NCBI GenBank assembly: GCA_973895155.1
Contig: OZ316898.1
Span: forward strand, 11,594,001-11,658,000
Origin: Marsupella aquatica
Taxonomy: Eukaryota > Marchantiophyta
Direction of reading: 5' to 3'
Length of the DNA: 64,000 nucleotides
Shown: in pieces, positions 36,094 through 47,286 of the stretch
How the letters are laid out: each line of letters begins with the position of its first letter
Numbering within the stretch: the stretch's first letter is position 1
Translations under genes and position numbers: made by a program
The notes under the pieces: generated by a model
Databases searched by the model: none
What the model saw: the letters and a program-made list of their open reading frames with translations, nothing else
Told to the model about the DNA's origin: nothing

Positions 36094-38326
36094 TTTATTC
36101 CCTATTGTCCCTTGTGGATATGATTTGGCTATTGACTATATATCTGACTACAACAAGACGCCAGGTTGACTGGATTCTCAATTTGGGCGGCAGACAGTTG
36201 GTACAGAAAGGGCCTGTATATAAATAATTCCTATGCTATTAATTTGTTTGGTGGTCCTTATTAGAAGGTAATACCTTTCAAGTGCCATCAAGGAAGCGCA
36301 CAATTTACACATGGGGAAGGGAGTACTGCCATATATAATATCCCTGAATCTCCTCTAACAGTACTCCAAGTAGTATACAATAGATTCGATGCTTCTCAAA
36401 CAACAATAATAACTATATATTGGTGTCATTTGGAAGGTAATACCTTTTCCAAAGAAAACAGGGAAATGCACGATTTAGTCATGGGAAAGGGGACTCCTAC
36501 GGTACAATAAATCCCACGTTGTACTGAAGATTCTTACTTGCGTTTTGTCCTGATTGTAAATACAGTACTTCTGGGGCCACATAGATCTCCCTTACCTGAG
36601 AGTGGCTTCACAAGACCTAGGACACTTAACCAAACTGGAGAGTCACTTCTTGGTTTTGTACAGTGAAGGGTAATAGTATTTCCCCAATGGACCTCCAAAA
36701 GGTCCAAATAACATCTTGGAGACCAGACAGAAATTGGGGTGAGGAAATTGCCATTAAAGTTATCCCTAGTCTAAGAGGGGCAAAACCTGGGCCAGATTCC
36801 CAACATGTGCTTTTTGATGTATCTTGGGTTCACATGTGTTAACCTAGTACTGGGGTTACAAGAAGCAGCCCAATCTCATGAAGCCGCTCACAGCAAAGCG
36901 GAGCAGCTTGCGAGCTTGGGAAGCAGCTTAATCTCAGGAAGCAACTTGCATTTGGATAATTCTTAGCAGCTTGTAGCATGGAGGGAAGAGTCTAAGCACG
37001 CAGCATGGAGGCAAAGAACATCAGGCCCTAGGCAGGGTTGCAGTAGAAATGCTGGACCTGGGGAGCAATGGGAGGGAAACGTCAGGCCTGGGCCTAACTC
37101 ATGGTGAGAAGGGCCTTGCACTGTTGGGGAGACAAAAATAGGGTTTCACCCTGTTTCTTGCCCCCAGTAGTGAAAGTTTTGGCTTAGTGTAACTTACCCA
37201 AGAATTATCAGGAAAGTCATGACAAGTTGCCCTCAATCATGCACATTGCAGAAAACTTTATTCACTTCAAACAATGTGGGAGCCACACTTCCTTCTAAAC
37301 TGTTACCCATCCTACATGGAATAGAGCGGGGTTTAAGTTCTGCATTTGCAGAACCCTCAACACTGCATTTTGACCCCTCAACACTGCATTTTGAGGGCTG
37401 ATGGAACACTGCCCTAAAAGACTTGATGAGGTCAGCATGGCAGAAGAATGCCCCCAAGGTCCCGCCTTTCAAAAAAGGACTTGCTGGCCCGCCGTTGTGG
37501 AGCCCCTCAATCTACTTGTAGATTCAATTTTGTTTTGATCCCTCCTTTCAACCAAGAAAAACCAAAATACAAGCACGAAGAGTCAACACAAGCCAAATGA
37601 ACCGAAAGTATATAGGTGGGGCCCTTACGACTAAAAGCCCAATTAACATTGGAGTTACTAAGGGATGGAATCCTTTTTTGGCAGGCTAATAGCATTCACG
37701 AATCTATTTTCACTTAACGCATCACGTGGGCAGCTAGGGTAGGGATGAGAACCCCTCTAACTTGGAGTAGAAATCAACGAAAATGCATGACTGTCATTTT
37801 ATTTGTGTATGATGAAAAGGTCAAATTAAAGACCTTATGGACTGGCAGGTTGATTGTGGGGCTAGATGGACCGCCAAAGTTAAGGGGGGCTTTACCCATC
37901 AGTGGGGGCCATTCAGTGCCTCTCCATCCAAAGCAAAACTGATGGTCATTCCCTTACACAAAAGTTAAAATTCCTGAGCATATATGTGTCAGGTCAAAAT
38001 ATTCAGGAAATTATTTATTCTAATAAATATCCTGAATGCATCTGCAAAAGTAATTTGAGATTTAGTAGCTGCATGCTGGTATCTAGTCACATGCACAACC
38101 ATAGTTAATCTTGTTAGGATTATTCTTTTTAACACTAATAGTTGTATCCAAATCATCTAGTGACAATGTTTGTTATAACAAGCACATTGAGTTCACTATT
38201 TACATTCAAAGTCCTTATTTTCTCATCCTTTATGGACTCCTGTCAAGATTACGTACCTCAAAAGAAAAATGCTTTGCAAATTCTCTGGCTCCTTATGTGG
38301 CCAAGTTAGCATTTTTTTGTCATAGA
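36094..38326. other. Repeat spacer
   Basis: There is no gene. A diverged direct duplication of about 110 bases (GAAGGTAATACCTTT...CATGGG.AAGGG) lies at about 36237-36350 and 36410-36513. A 24-bp tandem duplication (CCTCAACACTGCATTTTGA) is at about 37353-37396. Confidence 0.4.
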
Positions 38327-38368
38327 CACGGAAGTTTGTGTTTGTGGTAACACACAAACACAACCGTG
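38327..38368 (+). repeat. Near-perfect inverted repeat (hairpin)
   Basis: TTGTGTTTGTG pairs with CACAAACACAA across a six-base loop, and the outer CACGG and CCGTG also pair. This may be a MITE core or a small-RNA-type foldback; the extent beyond 42 bases is not supported. Confidence 0.6.
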
Positions 38369-38974
38369 AGTGTTTAACTGGAGGCCACCAAAAACGGTGA
38401 ACCATAAATGTTTTTGTAACAACAAACAATAATGCCAGAAAGAAACCATACGAAGAAGAGGTCTAATTTCTGCGATTAATGAATGAGATCAGATGTTGAT
38501 AATTAAGTGTGATGGTGTGCACATTGAACTAGCAGACAACACTTTAAGTTCATCAAGTGTTTTTTTAGTTTTCAAGGTGTTGTTTCTGCACTACTTGGAT
38601 AAGTCACCATCCTAAGTTGCATCAAAAGAGTTTTCCAGCCATAACTGCCTCATCTCCAACTGTCTGTTTGGGCTATGAGTTATTTTGTGTGGTGTTGCCT
38701 AGCTTGGGGACCTACTCACTATAAAAATTTGTAGAGAATAGAATTCCCAGAACTTTCCAATGATCCTCATCAAACCAATCAGATAAAAGAGAATAAAAAT
38801 GTGGTGGGGGAAAATAAACTAAATGTATGTTGATAATTGTCAATTGACATGAATGATTTGGCGGACTCATTTGTATCCACATAAAATCTATGGAGTGCGG
38901 CTTGAATGGATCACAAGTGAAAGGTTGTGTAAGAGGCAAAAGAATGAGCACCTTTCTTTTAAACCACAACTTGC

Positions 38975-39085
38975 TCTATAAAAGGGGAAGTGTCCAAGAC
39001 CTCCCCCTTTTTCCATATTTCAATCACTGTTCTCCTCTAGCATGCCAGTTTGCTCCAATATTTCAGGAAAAATCTCCTTTTAATG
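38975..39085 (+). repeat. Dispersed repeat with TATA-like core, copy 2
   Basis: CTATAAAAGGGGAAGTGTCC is followed by a pyrimidine-rich segment and ATATTTCAGGAAAAA, in parallel with 22340-22452. Copies differ by substitutions and small gaps. Confidence 0.45.
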
Positions 39086-39920
39086 GTAACTACGGGTAAC
39101 CCGTAGCTTTTGAAGGGCAGTTGTGGTTTAAGACGTATTAGAACCTTGACTAACACCACTATGAGTCAGCACAAAAATGAATCATTATTGGACCCAATTA
39201 CAAAGGGTGAGAAAATAATGAACTCTGTGTACATGTTTTAACATACTTTTTCAATAGATATGTTATAGCAAACTTTTGCCATGACCATTGTTAGCGGGTG
39301 AGTAACTTCTTTATATAATGTTCACCATAGGTCCAACATGGGTCCACTCAGTAAGTCATTTATGCAGTAACTCATAGTGGTGTCAATATTTTGCAAAAGA
39401 ACAGTGTTTGTTATCGTTTGCCTCCTACATAGGTAGCCTTTCACTCTTGATCCATTCAAGCCACCCTCAATAATTCAATCCATGTGAATGCAAATGAGTA
39501 CTGTCTATGATAGTGAAAGTTGTGCATTTTGTTTTGTATTGACCCCACTAGAGGTCCCTTCCAAAATTTGAGACTCCACAGCGCGCCACATCATTGAGAC
39601 GCGCTGCAAACAGGTACAGATTGGTTTACAAAATAAAATTACTTCAACATTCGTGTCTGTGACATCATTTTGGTAAAATTGAGGACGCCATGCTGTAAAT
39701 CTTGATGTAAAAATGTTTGAAAAATAACCATTTTATTTACCCTAGGTAACAGACTGTTCAATTATTAGGAGGGCCCACCTTTTTTTTTTTTTACCCTGAG
39801 TAACCGCTGCCCACCCGCATTCTGAGTTGTGTTTCAATTGAATAATAACTAAAACTCTCCTGGCAAGTTGATCTGATGACAAAGTAATCGTGACAATTTT
39901 CTCGACCTTCTCAATCAAAA

Positions 39921-39943
39921 CAGGTGGGGGTCCACAAACTAAT
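39921..39943 (+). other. Helitron-like 3' tail motif, copy C
   Basis: CAGGTGGGGGTCCACAAACT is followed by AATT; CTAA is at 39939-39942. The sequence upstream (TCTCAATCAAAACAGG) resembles that upstream of the tail at 4914, while the sequence [17 protein letters not shown]. No matching head was located. Confidence 0.4.
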
Positions 39944-41936
39944 TAGTGATATGCAGATGATCTTATTTTTTTGTGGCAATATAAACAGGACATTGACTAG
40001 GAAGACTTACTGTCTGTGATAGTGAAAGTTGTGCGCATAAGGTACAAGAGTAAAAGTACACATGTAACGAAAAATAATAATGAAAAGTAAAAGTATAAGT
40101 CTATGGTATTGGGCTGTGTCCATAATGTACACAAGTAGAGATACCTATCTACTTACCTTAGGTAATGACACTCAATTAATTAAAACCATAAATTTTGGAC
40201 AAAAAACCATGAGTAGAACTTAAAGACACAAGGAGTACACTTTATTTAGATAATTTCTTCTTCACTCATGAGACAAAGGGCTAGAAATTCCATGAGCTTT
40301 GTTAAAGGATGGTTGAACTTAAATATAGCAAAGATTAAAAAATTTGGAGGGGTGGCGGAATAAATTCAAAATATAAATATACAAGGGATACACCTTGGTA
40401 AGACACATTGAAATAAAAATACATAACACAAGAAGTTTGAATAAGACAAAATATTGAAAGTTGCATTCACCATACAGCAATATAGCAACATCAAAAATTT
40501 TCAACCTTGAGGCTTCGAGATATAATAATTTCTGATGGATATTCTGTTGAGTACCAGCAACACTCTTTTTAATCTTAACGGAGATCAAAGGCGGATATGG
40601 TTTCACTCAGCTGTCTCTACTTGACTTGTTGGGGTTCCAATATCAGCTTGTCTTGGTTTGACTGGTCTTGGGCTGCAAAATAGCAACATCGTTTGCCTTG
40701 GCAGGCTCGCTCTTGGATTTGGACCTGGCCGGGTTCCCAGTATCAGATTTTGGTTTGACTTTCATGGGGCCACAAATTAGCATCATAGGCGGCTTCCTTA
40801 ACCGACGCTAGCTCTTGGGTACGTTTGGACCTGGCTTCTTCACCGGGATATGAATACATTACTATGAGATGGAAGTTTGATGGGTTCATTTTTGGTGGTG
40901 GCCGGGGTGGTGGTTTGACTGCTTATTTATGTAGGCCTGTGTCTGGATGCAGGTTGTGGGGGAAGATGGCGATTTCCCAGATCTTATTCAAGCTGGTCTT
41001 CCTGGGTTTGTTTGCTGGGATTTGGTTGCTCCTGTAGATCTTCTGCTGTTCTGGCCCTCCTTCTAGTTTACCAGGTTTTCCTTTCTCCTGGTCCCTCCTC
41101 TCGCTGATGTGCCTCCTCTCTTTTGGCCATCTGGGCGGGTTTGGCCGCAATTGATTGCTTTTCTTTCAGGCCTGGCCTGTCTCCTCCTATCAGACTTTTT
41201 TTTTTGTGTGTTCCTGGCTCCCCCTATGGAATAAAGTTGTTGGGCTTTTGCACGTTTAAAAAATTCCTAAACATTCATATCATTAGCCCCCCAAAACATT
41301 CATGATAATGATATGAATGTTTATGAATGATAGCCCAAGGTTTTGATCTAAAAATTTGGTGTGAAAAATATTCCTTGCATATTCATGACCTTCTCAGATA
41401 AAATTGCAACTCTTTGAAAGCTGTAAATTGTGCTACTCTCCTATTCTTTATTTGTAAAAAGTATGACATGTTGATAAATTAACCTATACTTATCAAAAAC
41501 AAATACAACCTAGATTTATATACTTCTGGACATTTTACCTGTATGGTGGGATTGAATGATGTTGTCCACAAAATTGTAGCCCAAAAAAGTTTTGAAAGCC
41601 TGAAATCGTGTAATGCATTTTTCCATACGAAAAGTCAGTTCTTACGAAGCTTCCGTACAGAAGGAACGGACAATCCTAAGATAAGCTTATTATTTTTGTC
41701 TATAAATCAATGGCTATTCATAACTTGACAAAGGTCAAGCCAACCTATTCCAAGGCAAAAGGACTAACAATTGCAGAGCTACTGTATCTCGTTTTGTATT
41801 GCTATTGTTGGGAACTAACAAATAGGCTTTATGTTGCTGATGTGTCATCAATGTATCATACAACCATTCTACAGCATGTTTTGTGACTTTTCAGACTACG
41901 GTGTTGTGTGTGGGCTGTGGCGTTTCTAGCTTTTAT
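39944..41936. other. Spacer with an internal duplication and a pyrimidine-rich block
   Basis: At about 40620-40870 a segment with TTGGGGTTCC.A.TATCAG, TTGG.TTTGACT and TTTGGACCTGGC is duplicated in diverged form. The block 40960-41230 is pyrimidine-rich and may be a LINE tail. No gene was recognised. Confidence 0.35.
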
Positions 41937-43013
41937 ATGACCACTGGCGGTTTAAGAGAATCTGAACCAGTTTTCAGACCGCTGTCAGCATCCGCCAAAT
42001 TATTCAGGCCTATTCCAGACTTGAATTGTCCTGCCCTACCAAACCAGAAACTGTGTCGCACTGGTCCATGCCGCTTGTGCCTCAGGTGCGTAGATAGGAG
42101 GTATTCCATAATGCGAGCAAATAGGAATAAGGCAGACCTTGCTGGGCGTATGCACGCTTTCACCCTCTCCAGCATCCTCACCGAGGCACCTGACACGGAC
42201 CGAGCTCGGATTCTTTCTTCCGGAGGGAAGGGCGCAGGAGGCTGGCTTCAGGCCAATCCAGTCATTCCTCACCTGCGGATGTCTTCAGCGGAGTTTGCGA
42301 CAGCCATGCGTCTTCGTATGGGCTTGCCCCACCCACTTCTTGCTGGTTTACCTCCTACTTGCACTTGTGGGAAGCCTTGCGATGCCACAGGTGTCCATCT
42401 TCTTCGATGCAGTTTGGGCGGCGAAACCATTTTTGTTCACGACGCTGTGAGAGATGCGACTGCTCAGGTTCTCTCTGGCTCTTTGGTCTGCGCGCGGCGG
42501 GAGGTGGTGCTCGAGTTACCTGGTCCTCCATCACAGCGGTTACGGGTGGATCTTACCATGGTCCGTGACGGTCACCGTACTTTGGCAGATGTAGTGGTGG
42601 CAAACCCATTGCGCCAAGACATCATTGGGACAGCGGCAACAACGGCAGGGGCAGCAGCATCACGAGCAGCACAAACGAAGGAGGCCAAATATGCTGCACG
42701 AGCTTCATCTGATAGCTTCCTGCCCCTTGCTCTTGAGATATTTGGGCGTCTTCATCATCAGTTCGACGGGCTTCTTCGCCAAGCTGCTCGGGATGTTCAC
42801 GGCCGGATGGGTCCCACCGGGCCCCCGCTATCTGTTTTGACCACGCACTTTCGCCAACGCATTTCAGTCACCTTACAGCGTGCTCAAGCTCGGGCCGTCT
42901 ATCGTCGATCTCTGACAGTGGGTGCTAGTGTGACTCCGCAGCGGCTAGCCCCCCTAGAGGACATTCCTGTCCCACTTGCCGATCTAGTTTCGACACTTGA
43001 TGTAGACCACTAG
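41937..43013 (+). CDS. C-terminal part of a retroelement reverse-transcriptase protein (zinc finger plus endonuclease-like)
   Basis: The 358-codon ORF from ATG 41937 is intact but has no reverse transcriptase upstream. The central part carries GLPPTCTCGKP and GVHLLRCS, a CxC...H...C zinc-finger pattern, followed by RVDLTMVRDGHRTLADVVV, which has the spaced acidic residues of a PD-(D/E)XK-like fold. Then come KYAA and FLPLALEIFGRLHHQFDGLLR. This succession is typical of C-terminal regions of non-LTR-type elements with restriction-like endonucleases found in algae, fungi and plants. I infer a 5'-truncated element or an isolated domain gene. A GTG or an acceptor (TTTTCAG at about 41894) could give other starts. 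The first 55 residues look unrelated. Confidence 0.55.
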   Translation: MTTGGLRESEPVFRPLSASAKLFRPIPDLNCPALPNQKLCRTGPCRLCLRCVDRRYSIMRANRNKADLAGRMHAFTLSSILTEAPDTDRARILSSGGKGAGGWLQANPVIPHLRMSSAEFATAMRLRMGLPHPLLAGLPPTCTCGKPCDATGVHLLRCSLGGETIFVHDAVRDATAQVLSGSLVCARREVVLELPGPPSQRLRVDLTMVRDGHRTLADVVVANPLRQDIIGTAATTAGAAASRAAQTKEAKYAARASSDSFLPLALEIFGRLHHQFDGLLRQAARDVHGRMGPTGPPLSVLTTHFRQRISVTLQRAQARAVYRRSLTVGASVTPQRLAPLEDIPVPLADLVSTLDVDH

Positions 43014-43066
43014 CTTGTAGCCACATTTGCTAGGTATGATGAGGACCTCGGTCCATTTGCGGTAGT

Positions 43067-43163
43067 TTTAGTTACTCTTTCTTGGTTTTTAGGGGTTTCC
43101 TTTTGCTCACTTCTTTTAGTTCCTCTTTCTTGGTTTTTAGGGTTTCCTTTTGCTCACTTCTTT
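43067..43163 (+). repeat. 48-bp tandem duplication
   Basis: CTCTTTCTTGGTTTTTAGGG and TTTCCTTTTGCTCACTTCTT occur twice, with a one-base length difference. It lies directly 3' of the retroelement ORF. Confidence 0.88.
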
Positions 43164-43265
43164 TGCGTTTGGTTTTGTCCACTTGGGACCTCTCTTGTTT
43201 ATTCTTTTGTACTCTATTTGGCCTTTTTCTGTATAAAGTATGTGTATATTCCCTAAAATAGGAAT

Positions 43266-43295
43266 GGTATTCTATAATGCGAGCAAATATGAATA
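43266..43295 (+). repeat. 30-bp repeat of retroelement coding sequence
   Basis: GGTATTCTATAATGCGAGCA and the next ten bases match 42100-42129, inside the retroelement ORF, with two differences. It lies beyond the stop codon and is non-coding here. Confidence 0.75.
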
Positions 43296-43722
43296 TTGTT
43301 AGCGAAGGGAGTATTGTTAGCGAGACACTTGTGGTTTTAAATTTCTTTTGCTTTTTGCTGCTTTTCTATTTTGTGTGTGTTTATTATGACTCCAGATGGC
43401 TAACAGATAGCTAGCAAAAAGAGGGGTCCCCAAAATGGATGTTTTCAACAAGGTTACTGTTAGCGAGGCAATTGCATATAGAAAAATTAGGGGTCATGTG
43501 AGGAAATTTTTTGCTCATGCGAGGAAAATTTCTACTGTTTCCTCGCACTCTACAATGACCCCGTCGATGGTAGAGTGTTAACATATGGGGCACGTTGGAA
43601 GTTCAGTTCAGTACGTCTAGTTTCAGATGCAGAAAAGGCGTAGATTGGGTTTGACAGGCAGGAAAAAACTAGCTGGGTGCCCTCCGGATGTGCTGATGTT
43701 GGCAATTGGCATTTCCATTGTG

Positions 43723-44013
43723 TTATTTGACTCGAGAAGTAACTTGAATGTAAATAGAGTTATGATTCTGTCTCGGGCAGGTCAATGTGGGGTTCAATGG
43801 GGGTGAAGCTTGCGCTTTGCCGTAGGCTCCCTTGTTGAGCTTGTAAAGCTGCTGGATGATCCAGCAAACACGTTGCATGTCATCTGATTTGCTGTTGGCT
43901 AGTATATCAGTGAGGAGGCCATCTTCACTGCTCTTCTTGAACTTGTCTATTAAGGAAATCGCTTGGGCACGGGTGAGGTCCACTATCATGTTGATGGGCA
44001 TCTTGAAGAGCAA
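43723..44013 (-). pseudogene. Fragment related to the Helitron-linked unknown gene
   Basis: The minus-strand ORF reads FKMPINMIVDLTRAQ, then SLIDKFKKSSEDGLLTD. This aligns with the third exon of the gene at 3843-4712 at about half the residues. A stop lies a few codons upstream, so the N-terminal part is either lost or spliced from further away. The C-terminus differs: it continues with about 50 residues including RVCWIIQQLYKLNKGAYGKA and PPLNPTLTCPRQ that the first copy lacks. No helicase or Helitron tail lies next to it. Confidence 0.45.
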
Positions 44014-44676
44014 CAGAGTAAATGATCACAACTCCACAAAGAGTGTCTTCCCAGCTCCTTAATCCCTGTCCAAGCCACAATCAGCACAACTTGATGCAAT
44101 TGTGAAACACATAGTAATCTATACAAAACATAAGGTTCTGTCAACCACCTTTACACTAATATGTAAACTAACGCTGTCTACACAAAGTTCTCACAAAACT
44201 GAAGGCGTTAGAGAATCCAAGCGTTTCTTTCAACTGGTGCTATTTCAAAAAATTCACAGTTAAATTCAAAATTAAAAAATATAATGCAAAATATTGATAT
44301 ATCAATGAAGAGAATTCCAAATGATCACTTATTTTACCCTATTCTATTATTTCTTTAATTCAAGTGTTACTCTTCATCATTGGGTTATTTTTACAGGGTC
44401 TAACCATTTTTCTTTGCCATCCCACAAAGACTAATCATTAGGATGTTCTTCTTGCACAACTAGATTTTCTGGTTTGTGACCAGTGGCTGATGTGGCTCAG
44501 TATGGTGCCAAGTATTTTGGAAGGAGTTTCCCATGAGTTTGGTAACAAGAATATTGGGAAAGATCTCAATCCTTTTGTACTTGGGGGTCAAATTTCTCAT
44601 AAGGAGTGGCCCTTTAATCTGCAAGAATCTTGAGAAAGATCTCAGCCCGTTGCTATTTGGAATTCAGGGCAACACT
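44014..44676. other. Spacer left of the Copia element
   Basis: No gene was seen. Sequence upstream of the 43.7-kb fragment on the minus strand shows no clear match to exons 1-2 of the Helitron-linked gene. Confidence 0.4.
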
Positions 44677-44681
44677 CAAAT

Positions 44682-44892
44682 TGTTGGAACTTTGTAGAAA
44701 GTTCCTGCCGTTACAAGGAAGATCTGATCTTGTCGTGTAGCGCGTATTTATCGGGCTCTCTCTCTGCTGTCGGATTTAGGGTCTCTCTCCTGGACGTTGA
44801 TTCCCTTCCTTCCTGGCTGCAGCTGCCGCTACTTATTGGTTCATCGTCTCTGCACCTTTAGTTCATATTATGGTATGTTCACGTTTTCAACA
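44682..44892 (+). repeat. Copia 5' LTR
   Basis: TGTTGGAACTTTG to TTTTCAACA, 211 bp. It differs from the 3' LTR at the A of GTTACAAGG and the T of TTCCTGG. Confidence 0.96.
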
Positions 44893-44904
44893 TGGTATCA
44901 GAGC
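44893..44904 (+). other. Primer-binding site (initiator tRNA-Met)
   Basis: TGGTATCAGAGC directly follows the LTR, the standard Copia PBS complementary to tRNA-iMet. Confidence 0.95.
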
Positions 44905-45064
44905 GCAGCTCTGCTCACTCTCAATAGATTAGATTAGTAGAGGCGTAGTAATCCAGGTAGAAAAGTTCCCTGGCCTCTTACTCCTGCATCTGAAGTCGCG
45001 ACAGTAGTCCTGAGTGAAAGTTCCTCATAGCACAGACTGTAGCGACAGATCGTGTCATTCAGAC

Positions 45065-47286
45065 ATGGAATTGTTAAAGTGTTTTTCTGAGAGTGACAAA
45101 TTAGAAGGATCCAACAATCATTTAGCGTGGACCATCCTCGTCAAGAATATGCTGAAACGTGATGAACTCTTCACTGAGCTCAACTTTGGCGTCAAGCCTG
45201 ATGCCAATGGTCAAGTCCAAGATGGCGGAGCTCATCTCACTACACGTGAGATTGAAAAGAAGAAAGTACGGGCCACTTCGATTCTCGCTGCTACAGTGAA
45301 AGCAAAATACCTGCCGACAGTTGATAAGTACTCAGATGACCCAGCCAAGTGCTGGGACCACTTCCAACAACGATTTGGTGGTGCTCTTGTGCAGAGACGA
45401 TTAATGCTGGAACAGAAGCTTGCAGACATTCGCATGTCTGACGGCACCTCTGTGGAAGACTTCATCAACAACGTTAACAATATTGGAAGACTTCATCAAC
45501 AACGTTAACAATATTGCTGGCCAACTGAGCAGCATTGATGCTGAAGTTGCCGATGACAAACTGATTCACCTGGTCCTTCGTGGACTCCCCCCTAGCTGGG
45601 GTTCTTTCGTGTCTGTTTTTTCTTCTGACCTCTCTCGCAACCCTCCTCCTCAGTTTTCCACTCTCATTGAGCGTATGCAGGCTGAAGAACTCTGGAAGAA
45701 GAACTCTCAGCGCGAACCTGTTGAAGAGGCACTGTCGGTCACTCGGTTTACCAGACCAAATGGTCGTGGTCGTGGAAGGTTTCAGCCTTGGCCTTCCTTC
45801 TCTGACCCTCCTCGCTATCCCTCTTACTCTCGTGCTGCAGGAGGACATGGGATCCGCCGCAACACCACCTGCAACTACTACGGCAAACCTGGACATTGGG
45901 AGGCTGACTGCGATCTCAAGAAGGTGGATGAGCAGATTGCTCAGCTACAACTTAAAGCTGCTGGCTTACGACGCTTTCGTCCTCAAGCCAACGTTGCTGA
46001 GATCTCTCATGAGGACGAAGATTTCTACGAAGAGGAAGAAGAAGAAGAAGGCGAACCCAGTAACACTGCTCTTGAAGCCAATTTCACTGAGATTCTTCCT
46101 AGTCGCGAATCTAGTAATTGGATCTTAGACTCAGGAGCTAGTGTCCATGTCTCTGGCGACAAGTCTGTCTTCTCTGGACTAAATCCGTCTACTAGCTCAG
46201 GATCGGTCGCCACTGCAAGTGGTACCAAACTTCTTGTTGCTGGACACGGTACTGTCAACATTGATACAAATAAAACAGTCCGCAATGTTCTCTATGTGCC
46301 CGGTCTTTGTCGTAATCTTATGTCCGTAGGTAATCTCACTGATGCTGGTCATAATGTTATGTTTAATTCCAAGTCCTGCCTTGTATTCGACAAAGATAAC
46401 CCTCACAAAATCTTTCTCCGCGGCACTAGGGACCCCGCAAATCATCTATATCGGTTAACCCAGTCTCTCCCATCTATTCCACCCTCATCAACCTCCTCCC
46501 GCCTACTACCTCGGGTTCTATCTCAATCTGCACCTGTACTTAGTGTTGAATCTTCTCCCTCAGACTGTCCTGTCGATCTATGGCACCGACATCTGTGTCA
46601 CGTGAACTTTCAAATGGTCCACCATATGTCTCATCGCGGTCTTGCTCTCGGTCTTCCATCTTTACCGAGAGTCAAACGGTCTTGTGAAACTTGTACTGTC
46701 GCCAAACATCATCGCAACAAGACACCCAAGTCGTCTGCTACTCGTACTTCTCGCCCTTTGGAGATTATTCACTCTGACCTTTGTGGTCCTTTTCCTGTCT
46801 CCACATCTTAAAAATACATACTCACGTTTATAGATGACTTCTCTCGATTTACTTGGGTTTATTTCCTTTCTAGTAAAGCCGAAACTTTCCAACGTTTCCA
46901 GGAATTCAAGCTTCTTGTCGAGAAGCAATTCTCGCTTCCGATCTCATGTCTCCGTTCCGATCGCGGAGGTGAGTACCTATCCACCGAATTTCTTGCCTTC
47001 TGTCGACAACACGGCATCCGTTGTCAGCTGACCGTGGCTCGCACACCTCATCAGAATGGAGTGGCCGAACGAAAAAATCGTACCCTCCTTGAGGGCACCA
47101 GGAGCATTCTCCTCAGCTCTAATATTCCCATCTCCTTATGGACTGAAGCTGTTCGCACTGCTAACTATACACAAAATCATTGCGGCACTTGGGCACTTCA
47201 CCTGCAAACCCCATTCGAAGCTTTACACGGTAAGAAACCAGATCTTTCACATCTCCGTGTTATTGGCAGCCTTGCTTATGTTCTTG
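45065..47286 (+). pseudogene. Copia gag, protease and integrase (disrupted)
   Basis: The frame starts MELLKCFSESDKLEGSNNHLAW, a Copia gag beginning. A 31-bp tandem duplication (45454-45484 and 45485-45515) shifts the frame; the rest of gag continues in the new frame. The CCHC knuckle reads CNYYGKPGHWEADC, so the second Cys is Tyr. Protease shows ILDSGASVHVSGD (about 46123). The pre-integrase H-C-type region (DLWHRHLCHV, CETC) and integrase core (TFIDDFSRFTWVY, LRSDRGGEY, RTPHQNGVAERKNR) follow. A TAA at 46809-46811 interrupts the integrase. The frame stops making sense at 47287, where the inverted segment begins. Confidence 0.92.
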
